Translations under genes and position numbers: made by a program | The notes under the pieces: model-generated | Databases searched by the model: none | What the model was told of the DNA's origin: nothing | What the model saw: the letters and a program-made list of their open reading frames with translations, nothing else | Assembly (NCBI RefSeq): GCF_026344035.1 | Contig: NZ_JAPKND010000003.1 | Span: 1-64,000 of the forward strand | DNA length: 64,000 nucleotides | Direction: 5' to 3' | DNA from: Alcaligenes endophyticus | GTDB taxonomy: Bacteria > Pseudomonadota > Gammaproteobacteria > Burkholderiales > Burkholderiaceae_B | Shown here: positions 1 to 8,969 of the stretch, piece after piece | Position numbering within the stretch: position 1 is the stretch's first letter | Layout of the letters: the number at the start of each line of letters is the position of its first letter

Positions 1-739
1 ATTTGTTGTGTCAAGCGTTTTGTGAAAATAATTTAAAAATCTTTTAAACCGTTTTCTGCTTGCTGCTGCCTATTGGCAGCTCCTACAAACTTCACTTCAC
101 TCATCACTTAGTGCAAATTACTTACTGCAGCAATCTGTACTAAGGGATGACTTCTTCGTAACCTATAAAACAAACTTGTTTTTACTACCGCACAAACTTG
201 TTTTTTAGATCACCCAGTAAGGTCGATAACTATAACACGGTGATTTTGATTTGTGCAAGTTATTTTCTTACCCTGTAAAACTGAATGGGCTGCCATTAGG
301 CTAAACCGCACGCTGTGATACAGCTTGTTTGCTTATTACTACCTGGCTAAAACTTGGCCCGTAACGTTGTGTTGGTGGGTTGGTAAAGCGCTGATAAGCA
401 ACCAAGAACGAAACTATAGCAAGCCTAAATTAGTATTGCAAGCGTTTTGTAAAAAAAGAGGCTTAGTTCGTTTTTAGTTGAGTCTTTCTCTTTTCTCATG
501 TCGCCTAGACCTCGCCAAACAGCCTGATAAGGCTGCCTTCTATATTAAAGGCGCATATGCATCTAAGTCTTTCGCCCCCACTCTACATATAGACGTGCCC
601 AGACTTAGTGGAGCCTCCCAGCCCATTCATTGCTTTGCGTTAGCGCCCAGGCTTATTCGACCCCTTAATGTTCATGCTACATTGCGTCTGGAACAATATT
701 CCCCTCTCCTTTACTTTCTTGCTCATCTAGTCACTACGC
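1..739. other. long non-coding region at left edge
   Basis: I find no convincing gene in this 739-base stretch. It is A+T-rich in its first half. It holds two copies of the 12-mer CAAGCGTTTTGT (12-23 and 439-450) and a pair of palindromic AAACTTGTTT-type elements (listed separately). A TTG-initiated open frame at 478-801 resembles no family I know and overlaps the following gene, so it is not called. The region probably includes the promoter of the gene at 740 and perhaps control DNA of a gene beyond the left edge. Confidence 0.5.
167..205. promoter_or_regulatory. paired palindromic repeat, possible operator
   Basis: The 13-mer CAAACTTGTTTTT occurs at 171-183 and again at 193-205, exactly 22 bp apart, about two helical turns. 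The first copy sits in a larger inverted repeat, AAAACAA-AC-TTGTTTT (167-182). A dyad repeated on one face of the helix is typical of a repressor or activator site. The regulator and target are unknown; the target could be the gene at 740 or one off the left edge. Confidence 0.35.
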
Positions 740-1729
740 ATGTTTCATTACTTTCAAACAACCGTACTCCGCAGTCTACGCATGTTTTTTGCCCTGGCTA
801 AAATCATGGTGCCTATTATGATTGGTGTACGCATTGCCTATGAAACCGGTGTGATCACTTGGCTTGGACAAGGACTAACACCTGTAATGAGTGTGCTTAA
901 CCTCCCACCAGAAGCAGGCATTGTTCTGACCACCACCGCTCTAAGCACTATTTACGGCGGAATTGCGGCTATTTCTGCTTTAGGTGATAGTTTTATCCTT
1001 ACCCACGCCCAGTTAAGTGCCATGGGTGCAATGATGTTAATTGCCCATAACCTTCCCGTTGAACAAGCGATTGTGCGTAAAGCAGGCGCGAGCTTCTGGT
1101 TCACCTTTGCCTTACGTACCAGTGTCGCCTTTGCTTACGGCGCGTTAATTAGTTGGTCTTGCTACTATTTAGACATACTTCAAGAGCCCGTCTCGTTGTC
1201 CTGGCTACATGGCGAAGCGCGCAATCATGAGTCATCATGGCTAGCGTGGGCCCACTGGATCGTTGGCAGCCTGAAGTCATTGTTTTTTACTTGGCTTATT
1301 ATCTTGGGGTTGGTACTTACGTTAGACATTTTTGAACGCATCGGACTGACGCGATTATGTACCGCCTTGCTCACCCCGGTGCTTCGTTTTTCGGGCCTAG
1401 AGCCACGCGTCGCCCCCGTCACCACAGTTGGCGTGCTCTTGGGTTTGAGCTACGGAGGCGCATTGATTATTGAAGCCACCAAGCGAGAGAACTACAGCCC
1501 TCGAACACGCTTCTTAGCCCTCTCTTGGCTATCGTTATGTCATTCGCTGATCGAAGACACTTTACTAATCTTGGCGCTAGGGGCCAACTTATGGTTTATT
1601 TTAGTAGGGCGCGTGTTACTAACTATAGGCCTAATCGCTATCTTGGCTCGATTAAGCCGCCCCGGGTCACGCCTCTTCCAACTGTTTTTCGCACACTCTA
1701 TGCTAGCCAAGACTGATAGCGCTGCTTAA
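740..1729 (+). CDS. nucleoside-recognition (Gate) domain membrane protein
   Basis: A 329-residue, strongly hydrophobic inner-membrane protein with about eight predicted membrane segments in two halves (roughly residues 15-140 and 175-320). The layout resembles 'nucleoside recognition domain' (Gate/YjiH/SpmA-like) proteins, which are thought to move small molecules; the substrate is unknown. An in-frame TAG at 728-730 limits the start to ATG 740 or ATG 782. Neither has a good Shine-Dalgarno sequence, which is odd. Its 3' end overlaps the convergent msrA gene by 32 bases. Confidence 0.7.
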   Translation: MFHYFQTTVLRSLRMFFALAKIMVPIMIGVRIAYETGVITWLGQGLTPVMSVLNLPPEAGIVLTTTALSTIYGGIAAISALGDSFILTHAQLSAMGAMMLIAHNLPVEQAIVRKAGASFWFTFALRTSVAFAYGALISWSCYYLDILQEPVSLSWLHGEARNHESSWLAWAHWIVGSLKSLFFTWLIILGLVLTLDIFERIGLTRLCTALLTPVLRFSGLEPRVAPVTTVGVLLGLSYGGALIIEATKRENYSPRTRFLALSWLSLCHSLIEDTLLILALGANLWFILVGRVLLTIGLIAILARLSRPGSRLFQLFFAHSMLAKTDSAA

Positions 1730-2222
1730 AAGCGTGAACTTTAGGCCCCACCACCATTTGGCAGTATCCTTGCTGAGGGTTGCGCGCATAATAATTATGA
1801 TGCTCGAGCTCAGCAGGCCAAAAAACGGCGTTATCTAAGATATGAGTAATAATGGGCTGACTAAATTCTGGTTGATACAGCTCTATCGCCTCGAAGGCCT
1901 GCTCACGTTGTGTGGCATCTTGGCAAAATATCGCTGATGCATACTGGGGGCCTATATCCGCTCCTTGACGATCAGGCGTAGTAGGGTCATGTGTATGAAA
2001 AAACACATCAAGCAGTTGTGTGAAGCTCAACTGCTTGGGGTCATAAACAATTTTCACTACCTCGATATGACCGCTTTCCTTGCTGCATACCTGCTCGTAG
2101 CTTGGATGCTCAATATGCCCCCCGCTGTAACCCGGCTCTACGGAAAGCACCCCTTTTAACGCACTGAATACACCTTCAGTGCACCAAAAACATCCACCGC
2201 CGAAGATGGCCGTCTCTTTCAT
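1698..2222 (-). CDS. msrA: peptide methionine sulfoxide reductase MsrA
   Basis: MsrA reduces methionine-S-sulfoxide in proteins and free methionine, with thioredoxin as electron donor, in the cytoplasm. The protein begins MKETAIFGGGCFWCTEG; the GCFWC motif holds the catalytic cysteine near residue 12. The further conserved stretches GYSGGH, YDP and HDPTTPDRQGADIGPQYAS are present. At 174 residues it has the usual length. ATG 2222 is chosen over an upstream frame start because AGGAG lies 8 bases before it and because family members start just before this motif. Downstream it overlaps the end of the convergent membrane-protein gene. Confidence 0.95.
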   Translation of the reverse strand: MKETAIFGGGCFWCTEGVFSALKGVLSVEPGYSGGHIEHPSYEQVCSKESGHIEVVKIVYDPKQLSFTQLLDVFFHTHDPTTPDRQGADIGPQYASAIFCQDATQREQAFEAIELYQPEFSQPIITHILDNAVFWPAELEHHNYYARNPQQGYCQMVVGPKVHAFKQRYQSWLA

Positions 2223-2491
2223 CTCGTCCACTCCTAACACGCAAAATAAAAACCTTGTCGGATTTGTTTAACGATTGCCTATCAGCAGCATGTGCTGTCA
2301 GGCTCCCCCGTACGTCATAGTATAGTGGGCTACTTGGGCAATACACATGACATAAACGCTTCAACTCACTACGAATCGTAATCCAGTACAAATAGTCTCT
2401 TCCCTGTCTTGCTCGTCCCTTACAATTTCACGTGACTCGAGCCACATACAACAGGCTATCCTTTCCACACCAATCTTTGTCTTTATCTCGC

Positions 2492-3283
2492 ATGCTTGTA
2501 CATCCTCAATTTGATCCCATAGCGCTGCAGTTAGGCCCCATAGCCATACACTGGTACGGTCTGATGTACTTAGTTGGCTTCACCCTGGTCTGGGTGGCTG
2601 GTAACTGGCGCATAAAACACGGCAAAACCCAATTTACCTCAAAAGACCTTGAAGACCTGATTTTTTATTGCGTCTTTGGTGTGGTCATCGGAGGGCGCCT
2701 TGGCTACACCCTTATTTATCAACCGGCGTACTACTTACAACACCCCATCGAAATTCTTTACGTCTGGCAAGGTGGCATGGCGTTTCATGGTGGGCTGGTT
2801 GGGGTTTTACTGGTATTGGCGCTATTTGCCCGCTTCCGCCACTATCGCTTCCTAGAAATTGGTGACTTTCTTGCTCCTCTGATACCTCTTGGTTTAGCAG
2901 TGGGCCGCTTAGGTAACTTTATCAACGGGGAGTTATGGGGACGCACCACTACCGTACCATGGGCCATGGTGTTTCCACAGGCAGACCACCAAGCCCGCCA
3001 CCCCTCTCAGCTCTACGAGATGGGTTTAGAAGGCATCATCCTGTTCTTGGTTTTATGGGTATTTTCTCGTAAGCCACGCCCCGTAGGTCAAGTCAGTGCG
3101 CTCTTTTTAACACTGTATGGCTGCTTTCGCTTCGCCGTCGAATACACACGTGAACCAGACGACTTTTTAGGCTTACTTAGCGCAGGATTGTCTATGGGGC
3201 AATGGCTCTCTTTACCCATGATCTTGGGTGGACTTATCCTATTTGTATGGAGTAGTCGCCAAGCTTTTCCTTCACGCCCATAA
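2492..3283 (+). CDS. lgt: prolipoprotein diacylglyceryl transferase
   Basis: Lgt transfers diacylglycerol from phosphatidylglycerol to the lipobox cysteine of prelipoproteins, the first step of lipoprotein maturation in the inner membrane. The 263-residue product has about seven membrane segments and the Lgt signature [14 protein letters not shown], with HPSQLYE and a late [12 protein letters not shown] stretch that match the family. The reading frame extends upstream, but [16 protein letters not shown] at 2492 is the usual N-terminus. Pal in this window (15462) is one expected client. The gene is followed by a strong hairpin shared with the opposite-strand 6S RNA gene. Confidence 0.95.
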   Translation: MLVHPQFDPIALQLGPIAIHWYGLMYLVGFTLVWVAGNWRIKHGKTQFTSKDLEDLIFYCVFGVVIGGRLGYTLIYQPAYYLQHPIEILYVWQGGMAFHGGLVGVLLVLALFARFRHYRFLEIGDFLAPLIPLGLAVGRLGNFINGELWGRTTTVPWAMVFPQADHQARHPSQLYEMGLEGIILFLVLWVFSRKPRPVGQVSALFLTLYGCFRFAVEYTREPDDFLGLLSAGLSMGQWLSLPMILGGLILFVWSSRQAFPSRP

Positions 3284-3310
3284 CATACTCATTTTGGCTC
3301 GCACACAAAA

Positions 3311-3359
3311 AAGCCCACTTTGTACCTAGTTAACAATAACTAGCGCACAAAGTGGGCTT
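3311..3359. terminator. bidirectional hairpin terminator between lgt and 6S RNA
   Basis: A perfect 13-bp stem (3311-3323 with 3347-3359) encloses a second 7-bp stem (CTAGTTA/TAACTAG, 3326-3332 with 3337-3343) and a 4-base loop. Read on the minus strand the stem runs into about six T residues, so it should end transcripts of the 6S RNA side. On the plus strand the tail is weak, but the hairpin still lies just after lgt. Confidence 0.75.
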
Positions 3360-3365
3360 ATATAA

Positions 3366-3548
3366 ATGCCCCGCCATTGTCGTCAAGACCGGCATCCTGG
3401 AACCCGAGGTCCAAGATCGGTTGTCATCAGGTCAACTTCGGGTTCTTCCGCTAGAGAAGATCGCTCCCATTGACCAATCCAACAACCTGTTGCCATAAGC
3501 ATTGGTTCAAGGAATGTATGGTCATGTCACGAGCAAGGCAGGGACTTA
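3366..3548 (-). ncRNA. ssrS: 6S RNA
   Basis: 6S RNA binds sigma-70 RNA polymerase as a promoter mimic and damps transcription in stationary phase. The minus-strand sequence of about 183 nt folds as expected. A closing stem pairs CCCTGCC near the 5' end (3537-3543) with GGCGGGG near the 3' end (3369-3375). An inner pair CCTTGAACC with GGTTCCAGG matches in 8 of 9 positions. A perfect arm GAACCCGA/TCGGGTTC closes the apical part. The position directly downstream of zapA is the conserved proteobacterial location of ssrS. The ends are estimated to within a few bases. Confidence 0.88.
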
Positions 3549-3589
3549 CTGGTTGAAAACAAGAAAAACCTGCTTTCGAATTTGGTACT

Positions 3590-3901
3590 TTATAACGGCT
3601 TGCCTGGAACGCCTAACGCAGAATCCAACAAACTGTTCATGTCTTCCAGTTTACGCTTGAAATCGCCAAAAGCAACAGTGCTTAATGGCCCATCAGGGGC
3701 TTTAGCTGATAAAAGCTCATTAGCGATTTGTATTGCCGCCATCACAGCAATGCGTTCGTTACCTGATATCTTACCGCTTTCTTTGATGACTTGCATCCGC
3801 TTATCAACTAAACGTAGTGCAGACTGCAATTTATCTTTTTCTGCAGCAGGACATGCCAGCGAGTAATCTCGACCTAAAATAACTGTATCTATACGTTCCA
3901 T
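3590..3901 (-). CDS. zapA: cell division protein ZapA
   Basis: ZapA binds FtsZ and bundles its filaments at the division site. The 103-residue product begins MERIDTVILGRDYSLACPA and continues with the family pattern (AEKDKLQSALRLVDKRM, then a long C-terminal helix ending in SLLDSALG). It has no cofactor or enzymatic motif, as expected. It follows a ZapB-like coiled-coil gene by 3 bases and precedes the 6S RNA gene, the same order as in other beta- and gammaproteobacteria. Confidence 0.9.
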   Translation of the reverse strand: MERIDTVILGRDYSLACPAAEKDKLQSALRLVDKRMQVIKESGKISGNERIAVMAAIQIANELLSAKAPDGPLSTVAFGDFKRKLEDMNSLLDSALGVPGKPL

Positions 3902-3904
3902 TGT

Positions 3905-4315
3905 TTACTCCTGCGCCTGTTGATCACCGGGTAAGCGCATCAGCACAGCCCCCACTTGATCGCGCGCCAAGGCGGCAACCTCACGCAACACATTACTGGC
4001 CGCTTGCTCATTGCTTAAATCAATATGCAGTTGCTTATTCTGAGCGTGCACCTCGTCAATGCGTGCAGTCAGCTCACGCTGCACTTGCTCAGACTTCGCT
4101 TGTATGTCAGCTACCGTACTTTGGTGACTCGCCAAGTTAGTAGAAATGGAAGCGAACTCTGCCTGTTGGCGTTGATTCTGCTCGCGCAGGGCATCACGCT
4201 CGGCTTCTAGGCGTTTGAGACGGGCAAGCAGTTCCTGTCGTTCAGTCTGCAATTGACGGGACTGCTTTACGAGTTGACCAATGCGGTCAGCGAGAATATC
4301 GAGATCTTGCAACAT
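3905..4315 (-). CDS. ZapB-like coiled-coil division protein
   Basis: A 136-residue, almost wholly helical, charged protein. Residues about 5-110 form a long heptad-rich coiled coil (LDILADRIGQLVKQSRQL, then QTERQELLARLKRLEAERD). Small proteins of this type sit directly upstream of zapA in betaproteobacteria and are annotated as ZapB-like or TIGR02449 family. It probably works with ZapA in Z-ring organisation. Function is inferred from context, since coiled coils align poorly. The gap to zapA is 3 bases, so the two are co-transcribed. Confidence 0.65.
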   Translation of the reverse strand: MLQDLDILADRIGQLVKQSRQLQTERQELLARLKRLEAERDALREQNQRQQAEFASISTNLASHQSTVADIQAKSEQVQRELTARIDEVHAQNKQLHIDLSNEQAASNVLREVAALARDQVGAVLMRLPGDQQAQE

Positions 4316-4522
4316 GGACGTTATCGTAAACCAAGGATCAGTGTAGTGGCTAGAATAAATTAATACTAATCATAACCTTTCACCCATCTTTCCATAAGCT
4401 TTCAATTAACTTTCATTTTTCACTAAGCTCGCTTCTGACACTAAGCAAAACCCTAAGAAAACTTAAAAAACAGGGTAAACCCCAAAGAAATCAAGCCCTA
4501 TAGCCCCCCCTGTCTCACTTAA

Positions 4523-4558
4523 GATGCGCCACTTTTATAGTAATGCGCATCCTTGACA
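4523..4558 (+). promoter_or_regulatory. inverted repeat with -35 element upstream of tctBA
   Basis: Within the 323-base gap 4316-4638, a 7-bp inverted repeat GATGCGC/GCGCATC (4523-4529, 4545-4551) directly abuts a consensus TTGACA (4553-4558). A repeat immediately upstream of a -35 hexamer suits an activator; the TctD-type regulator encoded at 8283-8969 is the obvious candidate. No convincing -10 hexamer was found at ideal spacing. The rest of the gap is A+T-rich and shows nothing further. Confidence 0.35.
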
Positions 4559-4638
4559 CACAACAAGCTGCGAACATTTCTATTCAACCGATAAGGCAAC
4601 GACAATTGCATAGCTTGCCCAGAGGGGGATTTTTTCAT

Positions 4639-5097
4639 ATGCATATTAGAAACAAGCCAGACTTCTGGTCCGGCATTATGTTCATCGCTATAGGGGTGGC
4701 GTTCGCCCTAGGGGCTAGCAACTACTCTATGGGCACTGCAGCTCGCATGGGGCCCGGGTATTTTCCTTTTTGGCTAGGTACATGCCTGGCACTGCTTGGC
4801 GCGATTGTAGCGTTGGGCAGTTGTTCAAAAAAGGCAGAGGAAGCCGAGGTAGAACCCTTTGACTGGAAGATAGCGTTCATTGTGATCGGTGCTGTCGTGC
4901 TCTGCGGCGCGGCATTGAACTTCTTAGGCGTCTACATTTCAATCTTTCTACTGGTGCTTATCAGTAGCTTTGCCAGCCATGAATTCAGTTGGCCTGTCGC
5001 GCTCATTACTGCCGTGGCTTTGGTCCTTTTTGTGTGGCTAGCTTTCATCAAAGGCCTAGGCTTAGTCTTTCCCTTATGGCCGGTCTTTTTCGCCTAA
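4639..5097 (+). CDS. tctB: TTT transporter small membrane subunit TctB
   Basis: This is the small (about four-helix) integral subunit of a tripartite tricarboxylate transporter, working with TctA and a periplasmic binding protein to import carboxylates. The 152-residue product starts MHIRNKPDFWSGIMFIAIG and has the family pattern of an FxxGxxxxxxG first helix and a charged mid-loop (residues about 75-90). ATG 4639 is chosen because AGAGGGGG lies about 10 bases upstream; the frame is open further back without a ribosome site. tctA follows after 16 bases. No tctC is adjacent. Confidence 0.85.
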   Translation: MHIRNKPDFWSGIMFIAIGVAFALGASNYSMGTAARMGPGYFPFWLGTCLALLGAIVALGSCSKKAEEAEVEPFDWKIAFIVIGAVVLCGAALNFLGVYISIFLLVLISSFASHEFSWPVALITAVALVLFVWLAFIKGLGLVFPLWPVFFA

Positions 5098-5113
5098 GCC
5101 TGGAGTCTGAATT

Positions 5114-6619
5114 ATGGATTTACTAGATAATTTAATGTTAGGGTTTTCCGTCGCTTTCACGGCAGAGAATCTAGTTTATTGCTTATTAGGCTGCTTACTA
5201 GGCACCTTAATTGGTGTATTGCCTGGTATTGGTCCGGTACCGACCATCGCCATGCTTTTACCCATCACTTACATCCTGCCTCCTGTCGCCGGCTTAATTA
5301 TGCTTGCTGGAATTTATTACGGCGCGCAATACGGGGGGTCTACTACGGCAATTTTAGTGGCACTACCAGGGGAAACTTCCGCGGTGGTGACCGTATTAGA
5401 TGGCCACCAAATGGCCCGTAACGGCCGAGCAGGTGCTGCCTTAGCTATTGCAGCGCTTGGCTCTTTCTTTGCCGGTTGCGTCGCTACTGTCCTGCTGGCA
5501 GGCTTTGCGCCCCCACTGGCACAGATCGCCTTTAAATTCGGGCCTGCTGAGTACTTCTCTCTCATGGTCTTGGGGCTCATCGGGGCCGTTGTGCTGGCAT
5601 CTGGCTCACTGCCTAAAGCCATTTGCATGATTTTGCTCGGTCTACTATTGGGCATGATTGGCACTGACGTTAACTCTGGCGTTGCCCGTTTTGACTTCGG
5701 TATTCCTGAATTACAAGACGGTATTGATTTCGCTGTGGTGGCCATGGGTGTATTCGGTTTCTCTGAGATCATGAATAACCTAGAGCTACGTGATCAACGT
5801 GTAGATATCACCGAAAAAGTAGGTTCGCTTTACCCTAACAAAACAGAGTTCAAAGAAGCTTGGCCTGCCGTGGTACGCGGCACAGCACTAGGCTCTTGCT
5901 TAGGAATTTTGCCCGGCGGCGGCGCGGTTTTGTCCTCTTTCGCCTCCTATACACTGGAAAAGAAAATTTCGAAGCAGCCTGAGCGCTTTGGTAAAGGGCA
6001 CCCTGCAGGCTTAGCCGGCCCGGAGTCTGCTAACAACGCTGCAGCTCAAACCTCCTTTATTCCTTTGCTAACACTGGGTATACCTGGCAATGCGGTCACC
6101 GCCCTCATGATCGGTGCTATGACCATTCATAATATCCAGCCAGGGCCTCAAGTAATGAGCAGTCACCCAGAGCTTTTCTGGGGTCTCATCGCATCGATGT
6201 GGATTGGCAACTTAATGCTGGTTATTCTTAATCTGCCTCTGGTTGGGTTATGGGTCAAACTATTGCGCGTACCTTACCGTATTCTGTTCCCTGCTATTCT
6301 TGTGTTTTGTACAGTCGGGGTTTATTCCTTAAATTACAACGTCTTTGATATCTGGGTCACTGCCGCCTTTGGTTTAATTGGCTACGTGTGGTCAAAACTA
6401 CGCTGCGAAGGTGCTCCATTGCTGCTAGGTTTGGTGCTAGGACCTATGATGGAAGAACACTTCCGTCGCGCCCTACTCCTTTCACGCGGTGATTACAGTA
6501 CGTTCTTTACACGGCCTTTGTCTGCCTCTCTACTTGCCTTAGCGCTTCTTTTAGTTCTAGTCGTCGCTTTGCCCAGCATCAAGAAAAAACGTGCTGAAAC
6601 CTTTGTAGAAGAAGAGTAA
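5114..6619 (+). CDS. tctA: TTT transporter large membrane subunit TctA
   Basis: TctA is the about 12-helix channel-forming subunit of a tripartite tricarboxylate transporter. The 501-residue protein shows the two family signature loops: [17 protein letters not shown] near residue 35 and [16 protein letters not shown] near residue 265. It also has the [14 protein letters not shown] segment typical of the family. It forms an operon with tctB. No substrate-binding protein gene lies next to it, so the partner must be encoded elsewhere. Substrate is unknown; citrate and other di- or tricarboxylates are known for relatives. A rho-independent terminator follows. Confidence 0.92.
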   Translation: MDLLDNLMLGFSVAFTAENLVYCLLGCLLGTLIGVLPGIGPVPTIAMLLPITYILPPVAGLIMLAGIYYGAQYGGSTTAILVALPGETSAVVTVLDGHQMARNGRAGAALAIAALGSFFAGCVATVLLAGFAPPLAQIAFKFGPAEYFSLMVLGLIGAVVLASGSLPKAICMILLGLLLGMIGTDVNSGVARFDFGIPELQDGIDFAVVAMGVFGFSEIMNNLELRDQRVDITEKVGSLYPNKTEFKEAWPAVVRGTALGSCLGILPGGGAVLSSFASYTLEKKISKQPERFGKGHPAGLAGPESANNAAAQTSFIPLLTLGIPGNAVTALMIGAMTIHNIQPGPQVMSSHPELFWGLIASMWIGNLMLVILNLPLVGLWVKLLRVPYRILFPAILVFCTVGVYSLNYNVFDIWVTAAFGLIGYVWSKLRCEGAPLLLGLVLGPMMEEHFRRALLLSRGDYSTFFTRPLSASLLALALLLVLVVALPSIKKKRAETFVEEE

Positions 6620-6648
6620 ATAGACTTTACGCTGCAACGCTAATTGCC

Positions 6649-6685
6649 AGCCGGTGCATCCCATGTTGAGGGCACCGGCTTTTTT
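6649..6685 (+). terminator. rho-independent terminator of tctBA
   Basis: A perfect 9-bp stem AGCCGGTGC/GCACCGGCT (6649-6657 with 6672-6680) is followed by a run of T residues to 6685, about 30 bases after the tctA stop. This is a standard intrinsic terminator on the plus strand. Confidence 0.9.
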
Positions 6686-6780
6686 ATGTAGTAGAAAAAC
6701 GTGCCGTAAGTAAACTACTCGCAAGCGGCCAAGGTGGCGCAAGGGCCCTCCAAGCCAGCGCTAAAGCTTGAGCAACTCAC

Positions 6781-8286
6781 TTATGCAGTCGGCGTAATAG
6801 GCAATAAAGGAAAGCGCAAGGTGGCGCACAGGCCGTGGCCACCTAATTCATTCGAGTCACCGTCACTCAGTTCAATCGTACCGCCATTGCGCTGGGCGTA
6901 CGTGAGTGCTATGGCTAAACCTAACCCCGAGCCGGAACCAGTACCGCGGCTAGCTGGCCCACCCCGGTCAAAGCGTACAAAAACGCTCTCACGCAAACTT
7001 GCGGCCAAACCGATACCATCATCCACCACACTGATCCACCCATGGGTATCATTTTTATCGGCACACACTGTAATTCGGCTGTGTGGGCCCGCATGACTGA
7101 TAGCATTGTGGAGTAGATTGGATAGAGCCTCATGAACCTCTGCATCGTTCACCTGGACCCAAATCTTTCTAGGCTCACTAGATATGTCCTCTACGTCGCG
7201 CCACCCCATATCTTGTGATCGCTCACGCGCCCAAGGCACATACTGTAGAACCATCTCTTTGCCCAAGGCATACAAATCAACTGGCGCTGATTCGGGTGCT
7301 TCAGTTTGGCTTGCATGAGCCATAGCCAACAATTGCTCGGTAAGACGATTTGCCTGGCCTAACTGCCTGTTAATGGCCGCCAAAGACTCACGTACACGCA
7401 CCAAATCCGGTTCACGTCGAGCATATTGAACTTGTGTCTGAATGATAGCTAAAGGCGTACGTAATTGATGTGATGCATCGGCCAAGAACTGCGCTTGCTT
7501 ATCAAGTACCTGTCGGTACAAATCAATGTGGTGATTAACTGAACTGACCAATGGCACCACTTCTCGGGGTACGGCATGCAAATCCAGAGGGCTCAAATCA
7601 TCTCTTTCTCGGCTACGCACTTCATGGCGCAGGGCATTCAAGGGCCACAGCGCTATCGCTACCGAGCACCAGACTAGCAAAACAGCCAAGGCCACCATAC
7701 GAATATTGCGAAATAAACTTTCTCGCAACGCCTCTTGTTGCGTGCGCAATCGCATGTCTAGGCTCTCGCCAACCATCACCACAATTTGTCTATGTACACC
7801 CTTGTGATAGAGATCCCGCCATAATGCCACCATACGCAAGGTATCATTCCGATAGAACCCATCATAAAAGACAGGCATACCTTCGTGCTCGGCCAAGTTT
7901 TTGGGCCTAGGCAAGCCCTCTACACCAATCAGCTTTGTGGTCTTAATTCCATTGAGCACAGCACCCGCTAAAATTTGACCAGTGTCAACAATTTCTTCGA
8001 CTTTGAAGTACTTACGATTACCCGGGCGTGATTCCAGCATGACTTGCGCATAAAAAGGCGGGTCGATGCGTAAGCTGCCGTCCGCATTAAACTCAACACT
8101 AGTTTCCAGTATTTTTGCCGGTTCCAACAAGGCACTATCGTAGACATTTTCAGTGATGTCACGCATGGCCCAGTAATCTTCCCAACTGTCGTAAAGCAGT
8201 AACGCCACGACACCGGGCATTAACAACGCAAGCAGCCAAAATCGTAAACCAAGATTCCAGCCGCTTAGCCCCCACCGAGTGCTCAT
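6781..8286 (-). CDS. tctE: sensor histidine kinase, TctE type
   Basis: A 501-residue membrane histidine kinase. Membrane helices at about 16-32 and 196-214 flank a periplasmic sensor domain of about 160 residues. A HAMP-like linker follows. The H-box ASHQLRTPLA has its phospho-accepting His at about 273. The ATPase domain has an N-box (NLLHNAISHAG), VDDGIGL and GSGSGLGLAIA. Its start overlaps the response regulator stop by 4 bases. TctE-type kinases control TTT transporters, and this pair is convergent with tctBA, so sensing a carboxylate is likely. The symbol rests on family plus context, and other OmpR-partner kinases are possible. Confidence 0.8.
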   Translation of the reverse strand: MSTRWGLSGWNLGLRFWLLALLMPGVVALLLYDSWEDYWAMRDITENVYDSALLEPAKILETSVEFNADGSLRIDPPFYAQVMLESRPGNRKYFKVEEIVDTGQILAGAVLNGIKTTKLIGVEGLPRPKNLAEHEGMPVFYDGFYRNDTLRMVALWRDLYHKGVHRQIVVMVGESLDMRLRTQQEALRESLFRNIRMVALAVLLVWCSVAIALWPLNALRHEVRSRERDDLSPLDLHAVPREVVPLVSSVNHHIDLYRQVLDKQAQFLADASHQLRTPLAIIQTQVQYARREPDLVRVRESLAAINRQLGQANRLTEQLLAMAHASQTEAPESAPVDLYALGKEMVLQYVPWARERSQDMGWRDVEDISSEPRKIWVQVNDAEVHEALSNLLHNAISHAGPHSRITVCADKNDTHGWISVVDDGIGLAASLRESVFVRFDRGGPASRGTGSGSGLGLAIALTYAQRNGGTIELSDGDSNELGGHGLCATLRFPLLPITPTA

Positions 8287-8969
8287 GAGCGCGGCATCTC
8301 TTGAGTATTTTCTTCCAGCATATAACCTAGTCCGCGTACGGTAACAATATGCACATCGCTATGAGCAAGCTTCTTACGTAAACGGTGCAATACCACCTCA
8401 ATGGCGTCCGGCCCTGCCTCGCTGTCGTGCTCAAACACCTTTTCGTGTAAACGCACTTTTTCGACGGGCATGGCCACATCAGTGATTAAGGCTAGCAAGG
8501 CGGCATGCTCACGAGGCGTAAGATGTAAGACCACAGAGTCCAATAAAAAAGCACGATTAACGGGGTTATATTCTAAAGAGCCGCATACAAGGCTGGCACT
8601 TTGCTGCCCACGGCTGCGGCGCAATAAAGCTAGTAGCCGCGCCTCTACCTCTTCCAGAGCGAAAGGTTTGCTGACAAAATCATCGGCGCCTAGGTTCAGT
8701 CCGCGAACTCTGTCGTGCAAGGCGCCTTGAGCCGTCAGTAATAAAACAGGAATCTCATTGCCCTGCGCACGTAGCTCACGCAACAACACTAAACCGTGCT
8801 TGTCGGGCAAACGTAAGTCCAGCACGACAGCATCGAACTCTTGCGAGGCTAAAAGCTCTTCTGCTCGCTTAGCATCAGGGGCATGCACAGGCAAAAAACC
8901 ACTTTGCGCTAAGGCACGCTCAAGCCACGCCGCCATTTCCAATTCATCTTCAACCAAGAGGATGCGCAC
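8283..8969 (-). CDS. tctD: OmpR-family response regulator, TctD type
   Basis: A 228-residue response regulator: receiver domain (1-115) with acidic pocket VEDE, phospho-acceptor Asp at about 51 ([12 protein letters not shown]) and Lys in FVSKPF, then a winged-helix OmpR DNA-binding domain ending in [11 protein letters not shown] 8969 is preferred because MRILLVEDE is the normal start and AGGAG lies 10 bases before it; the frame is open further upstream, through the end of rppH. It overlaps rppH by 20 bases and the kinase by 4. It probably regulates tctBA (4639-6619) and may bind the repeat at 4523-4551. Confidence 0.85.
   Translation of the reverse strand: MRILLVEDELEMAAWLERALAQSGFLPVHAPDAKRAEELLASQEFDAVVLDLRLPDKHGLVLLRELRAQGNEIPVLLLTAQGALHDRVRGLNLGADDFVSKPFALEEVEARLLALLRRSRGQQSASLVCGSLEYNPVNRAFLLDSVVLHLTPREHAALLALITDVAMPVEKVRLHEKVFEHDSEAGPDAIEVVLHRLRKKLAHSDVHIVTVRGLGYMLEENTQEMPRS

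Noticed and set aside
478-801. A 107-residue TTG-started frame upstream of the nucleoside-recognition gene
   Set aside because: No recognisable family, no ribosome site and it overlaps the better-supported gene at 740.
5317-5772. A 151-residue minus-strand frame inside tctA, and similar frames opposite groEL, cysN and proS
   Set aside because: Antisense shadows of well-supported genes; composition follows the codon structure of the sense strand.
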